Positions 1 to 8,434 of a stretch of DNA of 64,000 nucleotides are shown here, one piece after another. The notes below the pieces were generated by a model, which saw only the letters and a program-made list of their open reading frames with translations, was not told the origin of the DNA and did no database searches. Both the position numbers and the translations under genes were made by a program. The stretch is from the NCBI GenBank assembly GCA_937879855.1, contig CALFMO010000066.1, positions 62,001 through 126,000 on the forward strand, given 5' to 3'. Source of the stretch: an uncultured Acidobacteriaceae bacterium. Its GTDB lineage: Bacteria; Acidobacteriota; Terriglobia; Terriglobales; Acidobacteriaceae. Each line of letters begins with the position of its first letter. The first letter of the stretch is position 1.

Positions 1-986
1 CAATCGCGGCCGACTCCACCGCAAACAAAATCTACGTCGCAGATTTTGGTACGCAGCCCGCAGTCTCGGGCACCCAGTTTTGCTCGCCGACAGGGGCGGA
101 TATAGCGGTTATTGACGGGGTCACGGGGTCCACTACCTCTACCTCAGTTCCGTTTGGCTTCGTGCCTGGGCAAACCAATCCAATCGCCGTGGCTCTGAAT
201 CCCTCTAACCACACCATCGACGTCGTCGTTAGGGAATGGGGGGTAAATTGGACCGGTAAGGGCTGTGTCCACATGATCGATCGAGTCCTGGCAATCGACA
301 GCTCAACGTTCGCCCTCAACGGGTTCATCTCCCTATGGCTTGACAGTGGTGTTGCAGGCGTAGCAGGCATCGACGTCAACCAGACAACCGGCAGCACCTA
401 CGTCACGCATGAAGGGTTTGTTTCTGGCCAGAACGTCGGCATCGTTGATGACATAGGTGTGACCACTATCTCGGTCGGGACGAAGCCCGCCGGTGTCGCC
501 GTCAACACGACAACGAACAAGCTATATGTTGCGAATACCGGCAGCAACGACATCAGCGTCATTGACGGCGCTAGCAACTCGGTGGTCGCGACGATCACAG
601 ATCCAAACGCAGTTCTTCCCGTTGCAGTCGCGGTGAATCCCACGACGAACACGATCTACGTGGCGAACTCGCAAAGCAACAACGTTACCGTGATTGACAG
701 TGCCACCGACTCGGTTACGGCGACGATCCCGGTTGGGACGGCGCCTTCTGGCGTGGACGTGGATTCGCAAACGAACTTCATCTACGTCGCGAACGCGGGT
801 AACGCGCAGAGCGGCAATCCGGGCAACATTATCGTGATTAACGGCAAGACGAACGCCATGCAAACTCTGACGGACTCGAACGCGAAGAATCCAGTCGCGG
901 TTGCTGTGAACCCAACCACCAACAAGATTTACGTAGCGAATTCCGGCAGCAACAATGTCACGGTGATTGACGGTGCGCATGACTGA
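1..986 (+). CDS. YVTN-type beta-propeller repeat protein, 5' end outside window
   Basis: The open frame runs from position 3, so the gene begins upstream of the window. It encodes tandem blades of about 42 residues with the pattern VGT.P.GVAVN..TN.IYVAN.GSN.VTVID, as in YVTN/SMP-30-like seven-bladed propellers. These are usually exported or surface-exposed in Acidobacteria. The catalytic or binding role is unknown. The protein stops in mid-blade after VIDGAHD, where another strand would be expected, so the 3' end may also be cut. The ATG at 162 is internal to a blade and is not the true start. Confidence 0.8.
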   Translation, partial: IAADSTANKIYVADFGTQPAVSGTQFCSPTGADIAVIDGVTGSTTSTSVPFGFVPGQTNPIAVALNPSNHTIDVVVREWGVNWTGKGCVHMIDRVLAIDSSTFALNGFISLWLDSGVAGVAGIDVNQTTGSTYVTHEGFVSGQNVGIVDDIGVTTISVGTKPAGVAVNTTTNKLYVANTGSNDISVIDGASNSVVATITDPNAVLPVAVAVNPTTNTIYVANSQSNNVTVIDSATDSVTATIPVGTAPSGVDVDSQTNFIYVANAGNAQSGNPGNIIVINGKTNAMQTLTDSNAKNPVAVAVNPTTNKIYVANSGSNNVTVIDGAHD

Positions 987-1061
987 TACGAAAATGCCAG
1001 TTGAAGCTGAGCAAAGGCGCGAGAGAAATTGATGCGACACTCAAACCACTGAGGTTTCTAC

Positions 1062-1352
1062 ATGGTCCTCACACCTCGGTCAACGCTCGGGATTATCCCA
1101 GTTGCCATGTTTGTTGCTGTCACCTTTGGTTGTGGTAGCGGTAGCTCCTCGACGCCTAATCCCGTTCCTGCTATTTCAAGTATCTCTCCGAGCACTGCGA
1201 CGCGTGGAGGGCCGTTATTTACATTAACGGTTAACGGATCGAATTTTGTCTCGGGCGCAGCCGTACAATGGAGCGGGAGCGCCCGGCAAACCACGTTTGT
1301 GAATGCCCAGCAGGTCACTGCTCAAATTTCAGCTGATGACATTTCGGTAGCT
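1062..1352 (+). pseudogene. IPT/TIG-domain lipoprotein, 3'-truncated
   Basis: ATG at 1062 follows GAGG with 7-nt spacing. The product has a hydrophobic signal and a lipobox-like FGCGS near residue 25, then a Ser/Pro linker and the start of an IPT/TIG immunoglobulin-like fold (ISSISPSTATRGG...LTVNGSNFVSGA.VQW). The similarity stops at about ISADDISVA. From about 1353 the DNA is the reverse strand of a helicase gene, so the remaining codons to 1418 are spurious. Such lipoproteins normally carry further IPT, YVTN or FG-GAP domains after this point, and all of these are missing. Confidence 0.7.
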
Positions 1353-1867
1353 GTCAGGACGATGTGCCCGCGCTCCCGGATTGCTTTACGCGCGTCATTT
1401 GGCGTATCGCCGTCATAGGTGAACACTCCAAAGGAGTCATTGAGGCGGGTGGCCAAATCATCCAATTCAGCCAACTGGTCCTGGGCCAGAGCTTTGGTGG
1501 GAAAGAGATAAAGAGCTCGGGTGTCGGGATTCTCCAGCACCGCGTTCAGTACCGGAAGGTTGTAGCAAAGCGTCTTGCCCGATGCTGTGGGCGTCACTAC
1601 AATGACGTTTCTCCCCTCATGTACCAACTCGGCTGTGGCGGCCTGGTGTGAATACAGTTCTCGGATTCCCTTGGCCCCATAAGCCTCAGACAAAGTACTT
1701 GCCACCCATCCTGGCACGGGACGAAACTTAGCTTCTCGGGCCGGAATCTGGCGCACTGCGGTTAGGACTTCGTCTCTGTGGTACCGTGCAACCAGCGTCC
1801 CTAGAATCTCCTGAACGGTATCGATAGTTGCGTTGGATCGAGGGGCCAGGGCTTGGGAGATGGTCAT
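1353..1867 (-). pseudogene. DEAD/DEAH helicase N-terminal fragment (YprA/MrfA-like)
   Basis: The 181-codon frame starts at 1867 and encodes the N-terminal part of a superfamily 2 helicase. It has a region before motif I ending YSHQAATAEL, Walker A TPTASGKT, motif Ia PTKALAQDQ and the TYDGDTP stretch, then GHIVLT. In this family GHIVLT is followed by NPDML(H). Here it is replaced by a few unrelated residues and a stop at 1322. Motif II, the second RecA domain and any DUF1998 module (typical length above 700 residues) are absent. The break coincides with the break in the lipoprotein gene on the other strand. Confidence 0.8.
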
Positions 1868-2331
1868 GCAGCGCTCCGCAAATATATTCGCTTGTTATTC
1901 GCTATAGAGCTTAGCACTTCTTCGTGTCCCAAGCAATATTGAAGCTAACTTCGAGCCGAAGAGCGCGATCTTCAGCGCAAAGCTCCTGGCTGAGCCTCGC
2001 GGTGACCAAGCTAGTCAAAGTTTCCGCAGCGTCCACGGACCGTCAAGCGAAGAACATGGCATTGTTCGTCTGAGGCTCGACGCGATAAAGATTCAGTGGC
2101 TGCTTGGACGCGTGAGCCTGTGCTCGGCTCCGGAACCTGAGGATGATTTGTGCTGTAGGCTATAGGCTTTACAATCGGGGACTCGCCGCCTTCGCTTTGT
2201 GGGCCATCCGGGTCACGTAGTGCTGTACGATAACAACCTTAGCCCCCTAGCATTCTGAGCGTGCGATCGTGTACGGCGCTCCCCGAGAAAAAGCGTATGA
2301 TTGTCTGGTCCGTGGAGAGTTGGAATATGCA
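1868..2331. other. Intergenic region, no supported gene
   Basis: There is an open stretch without a start codon on the + strand (about 1905-2165), but I do not recognise it and chance openness is likely. It should contain the promoter of the helicase fragment (- strand) and of the 2332-3459 operon. No palindromic repeat or RNA gene is visible. Confidence 0.4.
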
Positions 2332-2703
2332 ATGCCAGCCAACGGTTCTCCGCAGCCTTCTCCTCATCGCATCACTATCCTGATGTCCCCAACGGGCCGT
2401 TTCTTGGTGTGCAGAGACTGCAAATTAAGCTTTGAATTTCCAAACGGCGTACCATACGCCGCACTTGCGAAGCAGTTCGAATCTCATTTGTGCCTTTCCC
2501 TGGCTTCCATTCCCGGCGGGCGCAGTGATCGCGGTTTCGTCATCGTCCGACATGTGGGCATAGTTCCCGTAATGGCTTCATGTGCGAGATGCCAGCGCAA
2601 GTTCTTCGTCCCATCATCAACCTTCGCGCATGACGCTGTGGGGGCGGAGGAGTACCTGGGTCACAAGTTCGACGTGCATGAGTGTGAAGAGTCGAGAAGA
2701 TGA
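2332..2703 (+). CDS. Hypothetical protein with duplicated zinc-ribbon-like cysteine motifs
   Basis: About 123 residues from ATG 2332, preceded by GGAGAG. A GTG at 2269 would add 21 residues that look non-coding. There are two similar halves: CRDC followed about 21 residues later by HLC, and CARC followed by H...HEC. The pattern suggests two structural zinc sites, perhaps an internal duplication. No catalytic motif is visible. It is the first gene of a tight set with 2767-3102 and the PilZ gene 3106-3459, which suggests a signalling or regulatory context. I cannot name a family. Confidence 0.6.
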   Translation: MPANGSPQPSPHRITILMSPTGRFLVCRDCKLSFEFPNGVPYAALAKQFESHLCLSLASIPGGRSDRGFVIVRHVGIVPVMASCARCQRKFFVPSSTFAHDAVGAEEYLGHKFDVHECEESRR

Positions 2704-2766
2704 GTGATGGTTAGCAGGGTCTCCGATGTGCCGCATCAAATCGAACGACCGGGAAAAGGCAACAAT

Positions 2767-3102
2767 ATGGATGAGGCTCTAAGAACGAAACTCGATGAAG
2801 CACGAGAACGGATGAAGAGTCAGCAGGCTGGAATCAACGCGGATCGCAAACACAATGATCGGGCAACGCGGGAGTGGGCCAGAGGAAAACAGCGGCCAGC
2901 GAATGCGGATCGGGCTCAGTTCAGAAACTCTCTGACCGATGAGGATCGGCGACAGATTGAAGAACGCATACAACAACTTCTCGACGACAACCCTGCATTA
3001 TCTCCTACGAACGCTCAGACACTGGACTCGAAGATCGAGCCGCCTTGTGTCTCTCTCGAAGTGCTTGACGAATACTATTTTCTGAGAGACATAGCGGGTT
3101 GA
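2767..3102 (+). CDS. Hypothetical charged, probably helical protein
   Basis: The frame opens directly after the preceding stop codon. I prefer ATG 2767, which follows a GGGAAAAGG purine stretch, over the earlier GTG/ATG at 2704/2707. The product is rich in Arg, Asp, Glu and Gln, soluble, and probably alpha-helical (EALRTKLDEARERMKSQQ, then DEDRRQIEERIQQLL). There is no signal peptide or membrane segment. It ends 3 nt before the PilZ gene, so the two are probably co-transcribed. Function unknown. Confidence 0.55.
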   Translation: MDEALRTKLDEARERMKSQQAGINADRKHNDRATREWARGKQRPANADRAQFRNSLTDEDRRQIEERIQQLLDDNPALSPTNAQTLDSKIEPPCVSLEVLDEYYFLRDIAG

Positions 3103-3105
3103 TGG

Positions 3106-3459
3106 ATGAAAACTTCTTCGTCCGACGACGCAAAGGGTTCGGCCGGCAGGATTTCGCCGAGGCATGCGTTCGAGATAAGGATCCAGATTCTTCTCCAGCG
3201 CGACAGCACGAAACTTAGCCTGCAGGGCTGGGTTCGCAATCTCAGCGAAAGTGGTATTGGGGCGTTCGTTGCCGAGCCGCTGGTAATGGGAGAGTGCGTC
3301 ACGCTCGAAATCCCCCTGCCGGGCTGGGACAAACAGCTGATTCCTGCAAAAGTTGTTCGTTCGCTGGGAACAGAGTACGGATTCCAGTTCACGGCGTTGA
3401 GCGCGGACCAACGCCGCCAGATTCGTGCGACCCTGAGAGAACGTCCCACGATTCCCTAG
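3106..3459 (+). CDS. PilZ-domain protein, predicted c-di-GMP receptor
   Basis: 117 residues, close to a single stand-alone PilZ domain. The two cyclic-di-GMP contacts are visible: an RxxxR element (RISPR, residues 15-19) and the NLSESGIG loop (D/NxSxxG) near residue 46. The strand YGFQF near the C-terminus is also typical. PilZ proteins bind c-di-GMP and alter motility, polysaccharide export or transcription through a partner. It is the last gene of the three-gene run from 2332, so the two small upstream proteins are candidate partners (inference). Confidence 0.85.
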   Translation: MKTSSSDDAKGSAGRISPRHAFEIRIQILLQRDSTKLSLQGWVRNLSESGIGAFVAEPLVMGECVTLEIPLPGWDKQLIPAKVVRSLGTEYGFQFTALSADQRRQIRATLRERPTIP

Positions 3460-3736
3460 CACAGTACGAAACAGTCATTTCGGCGTGGCCGCATGCGGCA
3501 GATTACGGCCACCTTGGAGGCTGTAACGGTCAAAACCGGGCGTCGGTATTGAAAAATCCAGTTTCCTCCCAAACAGCCAAAATTTGAGGGATACAAATGT
3601 CTAGAAAACTGACAAAGTCGTTTGTAGGGCATCCTGGCGCAATCTTGTTGGCGAATTTCGGCGATGGAGTTTTCAACAACCACTCAATTGAACGAAGCCA
3701 TCGCGCGGAAGTACCCTCGACCAAATCCAAGGGGAG

Positions 3737-4252
3737 TCAGTAATGTGATTTGGATTGACCCGGCTCGTCGAGCTGAGACATTCCGAAGGAGTGGCCATGC
3801 GCTTCGCCAGGGTCGTCTAGGTGATTGTCACAGAACTTGGCAAAGTCTGGGAACCAACGCTCGGTTAGCAGCTTTAGGAAGCCGTAGCTGCCGCCAGCAA
3901 TCGCAAACCTAGGCTCACCTGCCGCATAGGAATCGACGTGAATCCATGTGCGCCCTTGACGCCGTTCAAACCTTATGCTTCTGTGCGTAGCGAAGCCGCC
4001 GTCGGTAGTGTGGGCCAGATAGCTGACGAACGAACCGGGCTCGCATTTCTCTATCACGTACCGCAAAGGCAATGGCTTTGGATAATGAATTTTTCCGATG
4101 ATGCAACTATGTAGTGTCCAAGGAAATCCTGACCACCTTAAATCTTCATATACGTCAGAAACCTTGATCCAGTTTTCGATGTCGGCAAAGAATTCCCAGA
4201 CACGATCACGCGGAACGACGGTGGACACAGAGTATGACAAAACACGAGACAT
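3737..4252 (-). CDS. SRPBCC (START/polyketide-cyclase-like) family protein
   Basis: 171 residues with the hallmark opening of the superfamily: SVSTVVPRDRVWEFFADIENWIKVSD. This is followed by alternating strands and a C-terminal helix (GGSYGFLKLLTERWFPDFAKFCDNHL). The fold makes a deep hydrophobic ligand cavity. Members include polyketide cyclases, lipid carriers and stress proteins, so the ligand cannot be given. No signal peptide. It is transcribed alone. The 3460-3736 spacer between its 3' end and the PilZ gene is intergenic with nothing recognisable. Confidence 0.75.
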   Translation of the reverse strand: MSRVLSYSVSTVVPRDRVWEFFADIENWIKVSDVYEDLRWSGFPWTLHSCIIGKIHYPKPLPLRYVIEKCEPGSFVSYLAHTTDGGFATHRSIRFERRQGRTWIHVDSYAAGEPRFAIAGGSYGFLKLLTERWFPDFAKFCDNHLDDPGEAHGHSFGMSQLDEPGQSKSHY

Positions 4253-4459
4253 ATAAAGGCTCCAGCATCACAAAACGTGCTTACCACATGGCCGCCGCAC
4301 TCGGAGTATGTCTCATCCTGACTTTCAAGACGATGGAGCTCGATGTGTGTTGTCACAATGAGGTGTGACCAGAATCACAGACAGCGAAAAGCCTGTTTAA
4401 TCTAAGTTTAATCGCGTTTCTCTCCGTAATCCCGCGATGCTTAACGCAGTTTGTGGCAA

Positions 4460-4525
4460 ACCGTAGCCGGGTATTCGCGGTCGTTCAGTTCGCGGCTCTA
4501 CTTTCCTCTTTTTCAGGTTTGGCAT
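4460..4525 (-). pseudogene. 5' fragment of PPOX-family gene (copy of 63202-63696)
   Basis: From ATG 4525 on the minus strand this reads MPNLKKRKVEPRTERPRI and a few more residues, nearly identical to the start of the intact gene at 63696. Homology ends at 4460 and the flavin-binding domain is absent. It is non-functional and marks one end of the duplicated block. Confidence 0.8.
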
Positions 4526-4835
4526 GAGGACCTCCGATATGGGCTCGCATCGGAATACAACCGCGGGCAAACCATTCCCGTGAAGCGACGGGTGTGATGA
4601 TTGCGGAGGAAGTTCACAGAAACACCGAAGTCATTCGAGGGAGATGTCACCCATCACAGTCTCCCTCCGCAAGCCAATTTCGAAGTGCACGTCAATACGT
4701 CTCTCCCAGGGCCCGGTATTGTGGGCGTGGATTTTTGCTCGAGCAGCAAAGGTCGCGTCGATGCTAAACGTGCCGCAGCCCGAAGCGTTATTGTCAGCGT
4801 ATCCCGGCCCAGAGATTGAGTTGTTGACGATTTTG
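4460..4835. repeat. Diverged duplicate of the right-end segment 63631-64000
   Basis: Alignment by eye from accgtagccggg onward shows long identical stretches with scattered substitutions and small indels against 63631-64000. The second copy runs off the window. The block holds the first 22 or so codons of a PPOX-family gene, the spacer, and the 3' end of another gene, all on the minus strand. Here both genes are cut, so this copy is the derived partial duplicate. Confidence 0.85.
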
Positions 4836-4996
4836 TCGTTGTTTCCTTCGTCCGAGACGTCGGCCTGGTAACCCGCTGAACCACAGCCGGAAACATTGGT
4901 GAATGCACGAAGAGCGAAAACGTCTCTGGAAGACACCTGCGATGTGTTGGTCCAGAGCGTAGTGCGGGTCGCCGCCTCTACCAGTTGGTTGGTCAC
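4631..4996 (-). pseudogene. C-terminal fragment of an unidentified secreted-type protein, stop lost
   Basis: The C-terminal stretch SISGPGYADNNASGCGTFSI matches the frame that leaves the window at 63876-64000. There the protein ends after HANSTVP with TGA. Here the homologous codon is TGG, so the frame reads on for about 20 extra residues into the spacer. A TGA lies a few codons upstream of the first residues shown, so the N-terminal part is also missing. The Asn/Gly-rich composition suggests a beta-helix or other surface repeat protein, but I do not recognise the family. Confidence 0.6.
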
Positions 4997-5089
4997 GCGA
5001 ATGCACTCGCCTCCTCGTCACTGGGCTCGATTCAAACGCGGTAACGAATACAATAAAATCCTGTGCCAACTCTCCCGGAGAGAGAAAAA

Positions 5090-5446
5090 ATGCGCCGTTA
5101 TCACCACATTGGGATTCCCACGACCGAATCGAAGCCTGGGTAGACCCACTTGAAAGACCTGAAAGTCTTTGTCGTCAGTCACCAGAGAAGCGAATTCGGC
5201 GTGGAATGGATGCGCTTCGAAGCGGACGCGGCGGTTCCGGAACTCGTCCGGCGAGTGCCGCATGTCGCGTTTGAAGTGACCAACCTCTCCTCCGAGCTTG
5301 CTGGCCGCGAAACCCTGATTCCCCCGAACAGCCCATCGCACGGTGTCCGCGTCGCGTTCATCATCGAAAACGGCGCGCCCATCGAACTGCTCGAATTCAC
5401 CGACCCCAAACACCCAGCCCGTTTATCGGACCAACCAGATGAGTAA
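5090..5446 (+). pseudogene. VOC/glyoxalase-like gene with in-frame TAG
   Basis: ATG 5090 has a good ribosome site (GGAGAGAGAAAAA). The frame begins MRRYHHIGIPTTESKPG, typical of VOC-type proteins, then hits TAG at 5141-5143. The same frame then continues openly to 5446 with clear VOC features (VPHVAFEVTNLSSEL, then VRVAFIIENGAPIELLEF). A single nonsense mutation, probably of a Glu or similar codon, has therefore split an otherwise intact gene of about 118 codons. An ATG or TTG after the stop could give a shorter product, but it would lack the first metal-site strand. Confidence 0.8.
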
Positions 5447-5448
5447 AG

Positions 5449-5496
5449 CAATGCGGAAGTCATGGACATGAACTGTCAGTTTCTGGTTCGCCGACC
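5449..5496 (+). repeat. Dispersed repeat site S1 (long-spacer form)
   Basis: Begins AATGCGGAAGTCATGG and ends TTCGCCGACC. It is closely matched by 59311-59359 (same ends, few differences). The ends correspond to the GGAAGTCA and TTGCCGACC parts of the shorter palindromic sites elsewhere. It lies between the 3' ends of two convergent genes. Confidence 0.7.
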
Positions 5497-5549
5497 ACTC
5501 GTCCGGTATCTGAGTCGTTACTCGCCAATGAACCGCGAGATCGGACATT

Positions 5550-7199
5550 CTAAGGGGCCTCATTTGCCCAGACGAGCCCCCAAATGCTAACCGTATTAGG
5601 CGTGACGCCATCGAATGGCAGACCGTTCCACACAGTGCGCTCAGCAGAATTCGGATCGTTCACCACCTTGCAGGTTATGCCAAGCTGCATTGTCGCGCGT
5701 GTATTCACATCGTATTTCGGCCAAGAGAGACTCGGCTCGCTAGGATCTCCTGTACGCGCGAAGTTAACCCACGCCTGCTGAACCTGCTTCGCCACAGATT
5801 GTCGGCTGGGGTCCCTCCCTGTGAAGGCGATGACATCCAGATCGTCAATGACGCCAAACACAAACGGAACTTCCATCCCATGTGCGGAATCGAACTCCTT
5901 GTAGTCCGACGTCGAGCGGTAGGTGAACAGGTACATATACGTCGGCTGCCAGCGGCTGTTTGATTCTGCCAAACGAATCGAGGGCATTCGCATCAGAAGG
6001 TCCCCGAGCAAATGGACGACGGCATCGCCATAGTCCGCATCAGCCTTGCGGTAGGTCTCAATCGCTTGGTGTGCCCTGGTGCCAAAAATGTTTCCAAGCT
6101 GCTTTTCAAGAATGGCCAGTGGCTTCTTATCTACGGGTAGATCATAAGCCGCGGACCATAAGCGAATTTCGTCCCAATTTGTCCCGAGGAGAAGGGGGAC
6201 GTAGGCTGCGTAGCCTGCCGCCATCGCTTGCATCGGAGAGTCCTTGAGCACAATGCCGTCGATGATGGGACGGAATGCGGAGTAGCCATAGGGTGTCTCA
6301 AATAGCTTCTTTTGCGCGTCTCGCATCTGGATCATACTCAACCTTTGAAGTCCCTCTATGCTGCTGACACCAGCGATCTTCATGTAAGCTCGCGACACCT
6401 CGATCGCTCGCGCCTTGTCGCTCACTTCTTTCGGAGTCCCACTCTCGAGGATCGCCTTGTGAAAGAGACCCCGTGCAAGGGGCGCAGTCATCAACATTCC
6501 CGCACTGCCTCCCCCTGCCGATTGCCCAAATAGGGTCACATTGTCAGGATCTCCACCGAAGGCCGCGATATTCTGCTTGACCCATTTGAGTGCCGCAATT
6601 TGATCCAGAAGACCCAGATTCCCGCTCTCTGCATAGTCCCGTCCTCCGATCTCAGATAGCGCTAGGAATCCCCACGCGCCCACCCGGTATTGCACCGTCA
6701 CTACCACAACGTCGCCCCGTGCCGACAGCGTTGCACCGTCGTACCAGGTGTTTCGCGCACTCCCTTCAATGAACCCGCCGCCGTGAATCCACACCATCAC
6801 TGGGCGCTTCTTCGCGTCCGCCTGTGGCGTCCAAATGTTCACCGCCAGACAGTCCTCTGCCATCACGGAGTTGTTGTTCTCGGTCGGGTCTATATCGACA
6901 AGCTGAGGACAGGCGGGCGCGAAGTCCAGCGCCGGCCTCACCTCCGTCCAGGGAGTTGGAGGAACTGCGGGGCGGAATCGCAACGGACCCACGGGCGGTG
7001 CCGCAAACCGAATCCCACGAAAAACTTGAGCGCTTTTCTCCGTCTCTCCCAGCACAGGCCCGGACGCGGTTGCAACCACTACCCCACCGATCCCTTTTGA
7101 CTCAAAGGCATCAAGCCGCACCGAAGAGAGGGCAACCAGTGACAGCGTAGCCAGAGTCCCCAGTCTTATGTGAGTGGCTGTCCATCGAACCCACGACAT
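5550..7199 (-). CDS. Type B carboxylesterase (para-nitrobenzyl-esterase family), secreted
   Basis: About 549 residues from ATG 7199, which gives a clean signal peptide (MSWVRW...LATLSLVALSS). In-frame starts further upstream add a non-signal-like extension. The alpha/beta-hydrolase core is complete: oxyanion loop HGGGF, nucleophile elbow FGQSAGGG (Ser about 227), an acidic residue in GTNWDEIRLW, and His in SAHGMEVPF. Family members hydrolyse carboxylic esters of varied alcohols. The exact substrate cannot be read from sequence. It is transcribed alone toward the S1 repeat, and its 5' side faces the recombinase unit at 7413. Confidence 0.9.
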   Translation of the reverse strand: MSWVRWTATHIRLGTLATLSLVALSSVRLDAFESKGIGGVVVATASGPVLGETEKSAQVFRGIRFAAPPVGPLRFRPAVPPTPWTEVRPALDFAPACPQLVDIDPTENNNSVMAEDCLAVNIWTPQADAKKRPVMVWIHGGGFIEGSARNTWYDGATLSARGDVVVVTVQYRVGAWGFLALSEIGGRDYAESGNLGLLDQIAALKWVKQNIAAFGGDPDNVTLFGQSAGGGSAGMLMTAPLARGLFHKAILESGTPKEVSDKARAIEVSRAYMKIAGVSSIEGLQRLSMIQMRDAQKKLFETPYGYSAFRPIIDGIVLKDSPMQAMAAGYAAYVPLLLGTNWDEIRLWSAAYDLPVDKKPLAILEKQLGNIFGTRAHQAIETYRKADADYGDAVVHLLGDLLMRMPSIRLAESNSRWQPTYMYLFTYRSTSDYKEFDSAHGMEVPFVFGVIDDLDVIAFTGRDPSRQSVAKQVQQAWVNFARTGDPSEPSLSWPKYDVNTRATMQLGITCKVVNDPNSAERTVWNGLPFDGVTPNTVSIWGLVWANEAP

Positions 7200-7447
7200 T
7201 CCTACCCGTTCAATGCTCTCCTGCATCTTGCGGCAAAAAGAAGCCCCTCTGAAAAAGCGACTCACAGAACATTTCACAACGGGCCTTCCATTCTGGAATT
7301 TTCGGCAGGCGGGATTGTACATCTTATCCAACTCAGTACCGAAACGACCCGTATGACAAGTCGTTGCGGAGAGCTGCAGTGCGGCTTGGTCACACGTGGT
7401 TGTGCCTGGATCACGAGCAAATCGTAAAGTGGCTGATGTAGGCAGAC

Positions 7448-7483
7448 CATCGTTGAGCGGTTTAAGGAGGACCGCAAACGATG
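7448..7483 (+). promoter_or_regulatory. Start-codon-occluding hairpin of recombinase copy 1
   Basis: Outer stem CATCGTT (7448-7454) pairs with AACGATG (7477-7483). Inner stem GCGGT (7457-7461) pairs with ACCGC (7471-7475). The loop is TTAAGGAGG. The Shine-Dalgarno is in the loop and the ATG is the last three bases of the 3' arm. The structure is preserved with base-pair changes in the diverged copy at 10717-10750. Expected effect: low translation, especially from read-through transcripts. Confidence 0.75.
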
Positions 7484-8434
7484 TCTCGCAAGTCTACTTC
7501 GAAACGAACTCGCCCTAAGCCCAAAGCAGTTCTTCGCTTACCTGATTTGGACCAGGCAAAATCTGCCGTTCTGAACAGCTTGACCTCGGCCGATGCCCAA
7601 CGTGGGTGCCGACACGCAATTGATGAATTCGTGGAATGGTACTGCTCAGAGCCTAGGCTCTCTTTCAACGAGACTGTTGTGCTTCGTTATCGAATTCATC
7701 TCGAAGGCCGCAGGCTCGCTCCCGGGACAGTCAATCTTCGCTTGGGAGCTGTGCGACGCTTGGCCTATGAGGCCGCCGACTGTGGGCTCCTTAGTCCTGA
7801 TCTGGCTGCAGGCATCCGACGAGTAAAGGGCGTCAAGAAGATCGGGGTGAGGCTAGGAAACTGGCTCACCGCCGAACAATCGCAGAGATTGTGGCAGGCT
7901 CCCGGCGGCGAGCGCTTGAAAGAAAAACGTGATCGTGCACTTCTGGCCATCTTGCTTGCCTGTGGCCTACGACGCCATGAGGCCGTTGAGCTAAACTTCG
8001 GCCACATTCAGCAGCGTGAAGAACACTGGGCCATTATCGATCTGAAGGGAAAGGCAGGCCACATCCGCACCATCCCGATGCCAGCATGGGTGAAGAATGT
8101 CCTCGATCAGTGGCTTCAGGCAGCGAACATTACATCGGGCAAGTTGTTTCGTCGCGTGCACACGATGGGGAAAACGTGGGGAGAGAGGCTGACGGAAAAG
8201 TCTGTGTGGCACGTGGTTCGGGAGTATGCCGCGAAAGCCGGTATCGACAAGTTAGCGCCGCACGACCTGCGCCGGACCTGTGCACGGCTTTGCCACGCCG
8301 CGGGCGGCGAACTGGAGCAGATCCAGTTTCTGCTCGGTCACATTTCGATTCAGACAACGGAACGATACCTCGGTTGCAAACAGCGGATTCAAGGTGCCGT
8401 CAACGACCAAATCGGAATAGAGCCACCGGGCTGA
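7481..8434 (+). CDS. Tyrosine recombinase (phage-integrase/Xer-like), copy 1
   Basis: 317 residues. The N-terminal 20 residues are Lys/Arg-rich, followed by a SAM-like core-binding domain (about 40-110) and the catalytic domain (about 125-300). All active-site residues are present: Arg in CGLRRHEA (164), Lys in LKGKAGH (189/191), HDLR (His261, Arg264), GH at 287, and Tyr296 in TTERYLG. The enzyme should cut and rejoin DNA through the tyrosine without cofactor. I see no added IntI-specific patch and no directionality-factor gene nearby. The ATG is set by the conserved AGGAGG and by identity with copy 2. Confidence 0.92.
   Translation: MSRKSTSKRTRPKPKAVLRLPDLDQAKSAVLNSLTSADAQRGCRHAIDEFVEWYCSEPRLSFNETVVLRYRIHLEGRRLAPGTVNLRLGAVRRLAYEAADCGLLSPDLAAGIRRVKGVKKIGVRLGNWLTAEQSQRLWQAPGGERLKEKRDRALLAILLACGLRRHEAVELNFGHIQQREEHWAIIDLKGKAGHIRTIPMPAWVKNVLDQWLQAANITSGKLFRRVHTMGKTWGERLTEKSVWHVVREYAAKAGIDKLAPHDLRRTCARLCHAAGGELEQIQFLLGHISIQTTERYLGCKQRIQGAVNDQIGIEPPG

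Noticed and set aside
522..1040. 172-residue reverse ORF opposite the propeller gene
   Set aside because: Arg/Val/His-rich shadow produced by the repeated blade codons. The + strand frame has clear repeat homology.
1905..2165. Open frame without start codon on the + strand
   Set aside because: No recognisable motif, no start or ribosome site. Open frames of this length occur by chance in this base composition.
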